The position numbers and the translations under genes are program-made. A stretch of DNA of 64,000 bases, taken from the NCBI GenBank assembly GCA_019359035.1, contig JAHHIC010000074.1, positions 62,001 through 126,000 of the forward strand, given 5' to 3'. The stretch is from Scytonematopsis contorta HA4267-MV1. Its GTDB lineage: Bacteria > Cyanobacteriota > Cyanobacteriia > Cyanobacteriales > Nostocaceae. Of the stretch, positions 63,542 through 64,000 are shown piece after piece; the stretch's first letter is position 1; each line of letters starts with the position of its first letter. The notes under the pieces are model-generated. The model did not search any database, was not told the origin of the DNA, and saw nothing but the letters and a program-made list of their open reading frames with translations.

Positions 63542-64000
63542 CTAAAACCTTCTTTCAAATTCAACTACAGCGCGATTGTCATTTGTTAAATTGGTAGAAC
63601 TACGTAAACGAAAATCATCGTTTATACGGTAATTGATACCAAATTGTACTGGGTCACTTGCTGTAAAAATTGAAAGAATTGATAAGGATACCTTAGGAGA
63701 AATATCAATTCCAGCTTCTGCAGCTAATTCTAAACTAGAACTACTCCTCCCAGCTTCAGGATTTTGTGAGAGTACGGTGGGGAATACTCGCAGTTCGCTT
63801 AGACCAAAAGCTGTACCTATTTGATTTAATGTGCTTTGAAAATTACCTAATACTGCTGAACCTGCTATATTTATTAAGCCTAAAGTACTGTCACCTCGTC
63901 CTTGTGTATCAACGGAACCACCTCCCAATAGAGCTATAAGTTCTGTTTGACTTCGTGCAGGAGTACTTTTTAGTTCTAAACCTTCGTCGTTTATTTCACT
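63542..64000 (-). CDS. TamB-like translocation/assembly protein, 3' end (partial)
   Basis: The frame is open from the right edge, giving the last 152 residues of a longer protein. The sequence SRSQTELIALLGGGS, then ELAAEAGIDISPKVSLSIL and FGINYRINDDFRLRSSTNLTNDNRAVVEFERRF*, matches the C-terminal TamB/DUF490 domain, a beta-rich part that meets the outer-membrane barrel partner. TamB-type proteins span the periplasm and help outer-membrane assembly or lipid transport. The final Phe is typical. The start lies beyond the window. Confidence 0.85.
   Translation of the reverse strand, partial: SEINDEGLELKSTPARSQTELIALLGGGSVDTQGRGDSTLGLINIAGSAVLGNFQSTLNQIGTAFGLSELRVFPTVLSQNPEAGRSSSSLELAAEAGIDISPKVSLSILSIFTASDPVQFGINYRINDDFRLRSSTNLTNDNRAVVEFERRF

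Overview
The window looks like chromosomal DNA of a filamentous, probably heterocyst-forming cyanobacterium (Nostocales). The evidence is the chlL-DUF5331-chlN cluster for dark chlorophyll synthesis, a fused panC/cmk gene, cyanobacterial Ser/Thr kinases, a NatFGH-type amino-acid transporter, Fe superoxide dismutase, and a dense load of short tandem repeats (STRR), palindromes and MITE-like elements between genes. The octamer HIP1 (GCGATCGC) is rare: I found only three copies by eye. No tRNA, rRNA, CRISPR array or transposase gene was recognised.

Layout. 1-6.7 kb: the end of an unknown gene, STRR repeats, a DUF3318 gene, a YbjN-like gene, then an amino-acid ABC transporter (natF, natG, natH, ATPase) whose first two genes are separated by eight tandem 29-bp hairpin units. 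6.0-11 kb (mostly minus strand): a DUF5678-retropepsin fusion, chlN, a DUF5331 gene, chlL and a small Trp-rich protein. 11.5-18 kb: clpB, a HicA/HicB-type pair, a membrane-anchored Ser/Thr kinase and an unrecognised gene. 18.9-31 kb: a kinase-FHA-SH3b protein, a Nif11-like peptide, an SRPBCC protein, a rubredoxin, an HI0933-type flavoprotein, a DUF5895 protein, a PHP phosphoesterase, purM, sodB and panC/cmk. 31-39.7 kb: a 357-bp fold-back element, rlpA-like, glutaminase, a Kef-type antiporter, an SLH-glycosidase-like protein and a PepSY-like lipoprotein. 40-42 kb: a HigB/HigA-type pair whose antitoxin has a repeat-encoded tail ending inside a MITE. 42-54 kb: a two-armed gene cluster described below. 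54-64 kb: a 2139-residue hybrid histidine kinase, a lone receiver protein, a sugar-type ABC permease, a Uma2 protein and the 3' end of a tamB-like gene.

The most interesting region is 42.1-54.1 kb. Two gene arms diverge from a 91-bp gap. The left arm holds an amidohydrolase and a concentrative nucleoside transporter. The right arm holds a cysteine hydrolase, a cupin, a CocE-type serine hydrolase, a single 1122-residue protein fusing a SAM methyltransferase, a PIG-L/BshB-like deacetylase and a BshC-like cysteine ligase, then a BshA-like glycosyltransferase overlapping an MFS transporter by 4 bp. All three catalytic steps of bacillithiol synthesis (BshA, BshB, BshC) are therefore predicted side by side, with a methyltransferase fused in and an exporter attached. 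This suggests a bacillithiol-like, possibly methylated thiol or a secreted glycoside built with the same logic.

Repeats are the second theme. Several families recur inside the window with conserved stems and varied loops, and some have become coding: they supply the C-terminus of the HigA-like antitoxin, the N-terminus and an internal insertion of the BshA-like protein, and the C-terminus of a small membrane protein.
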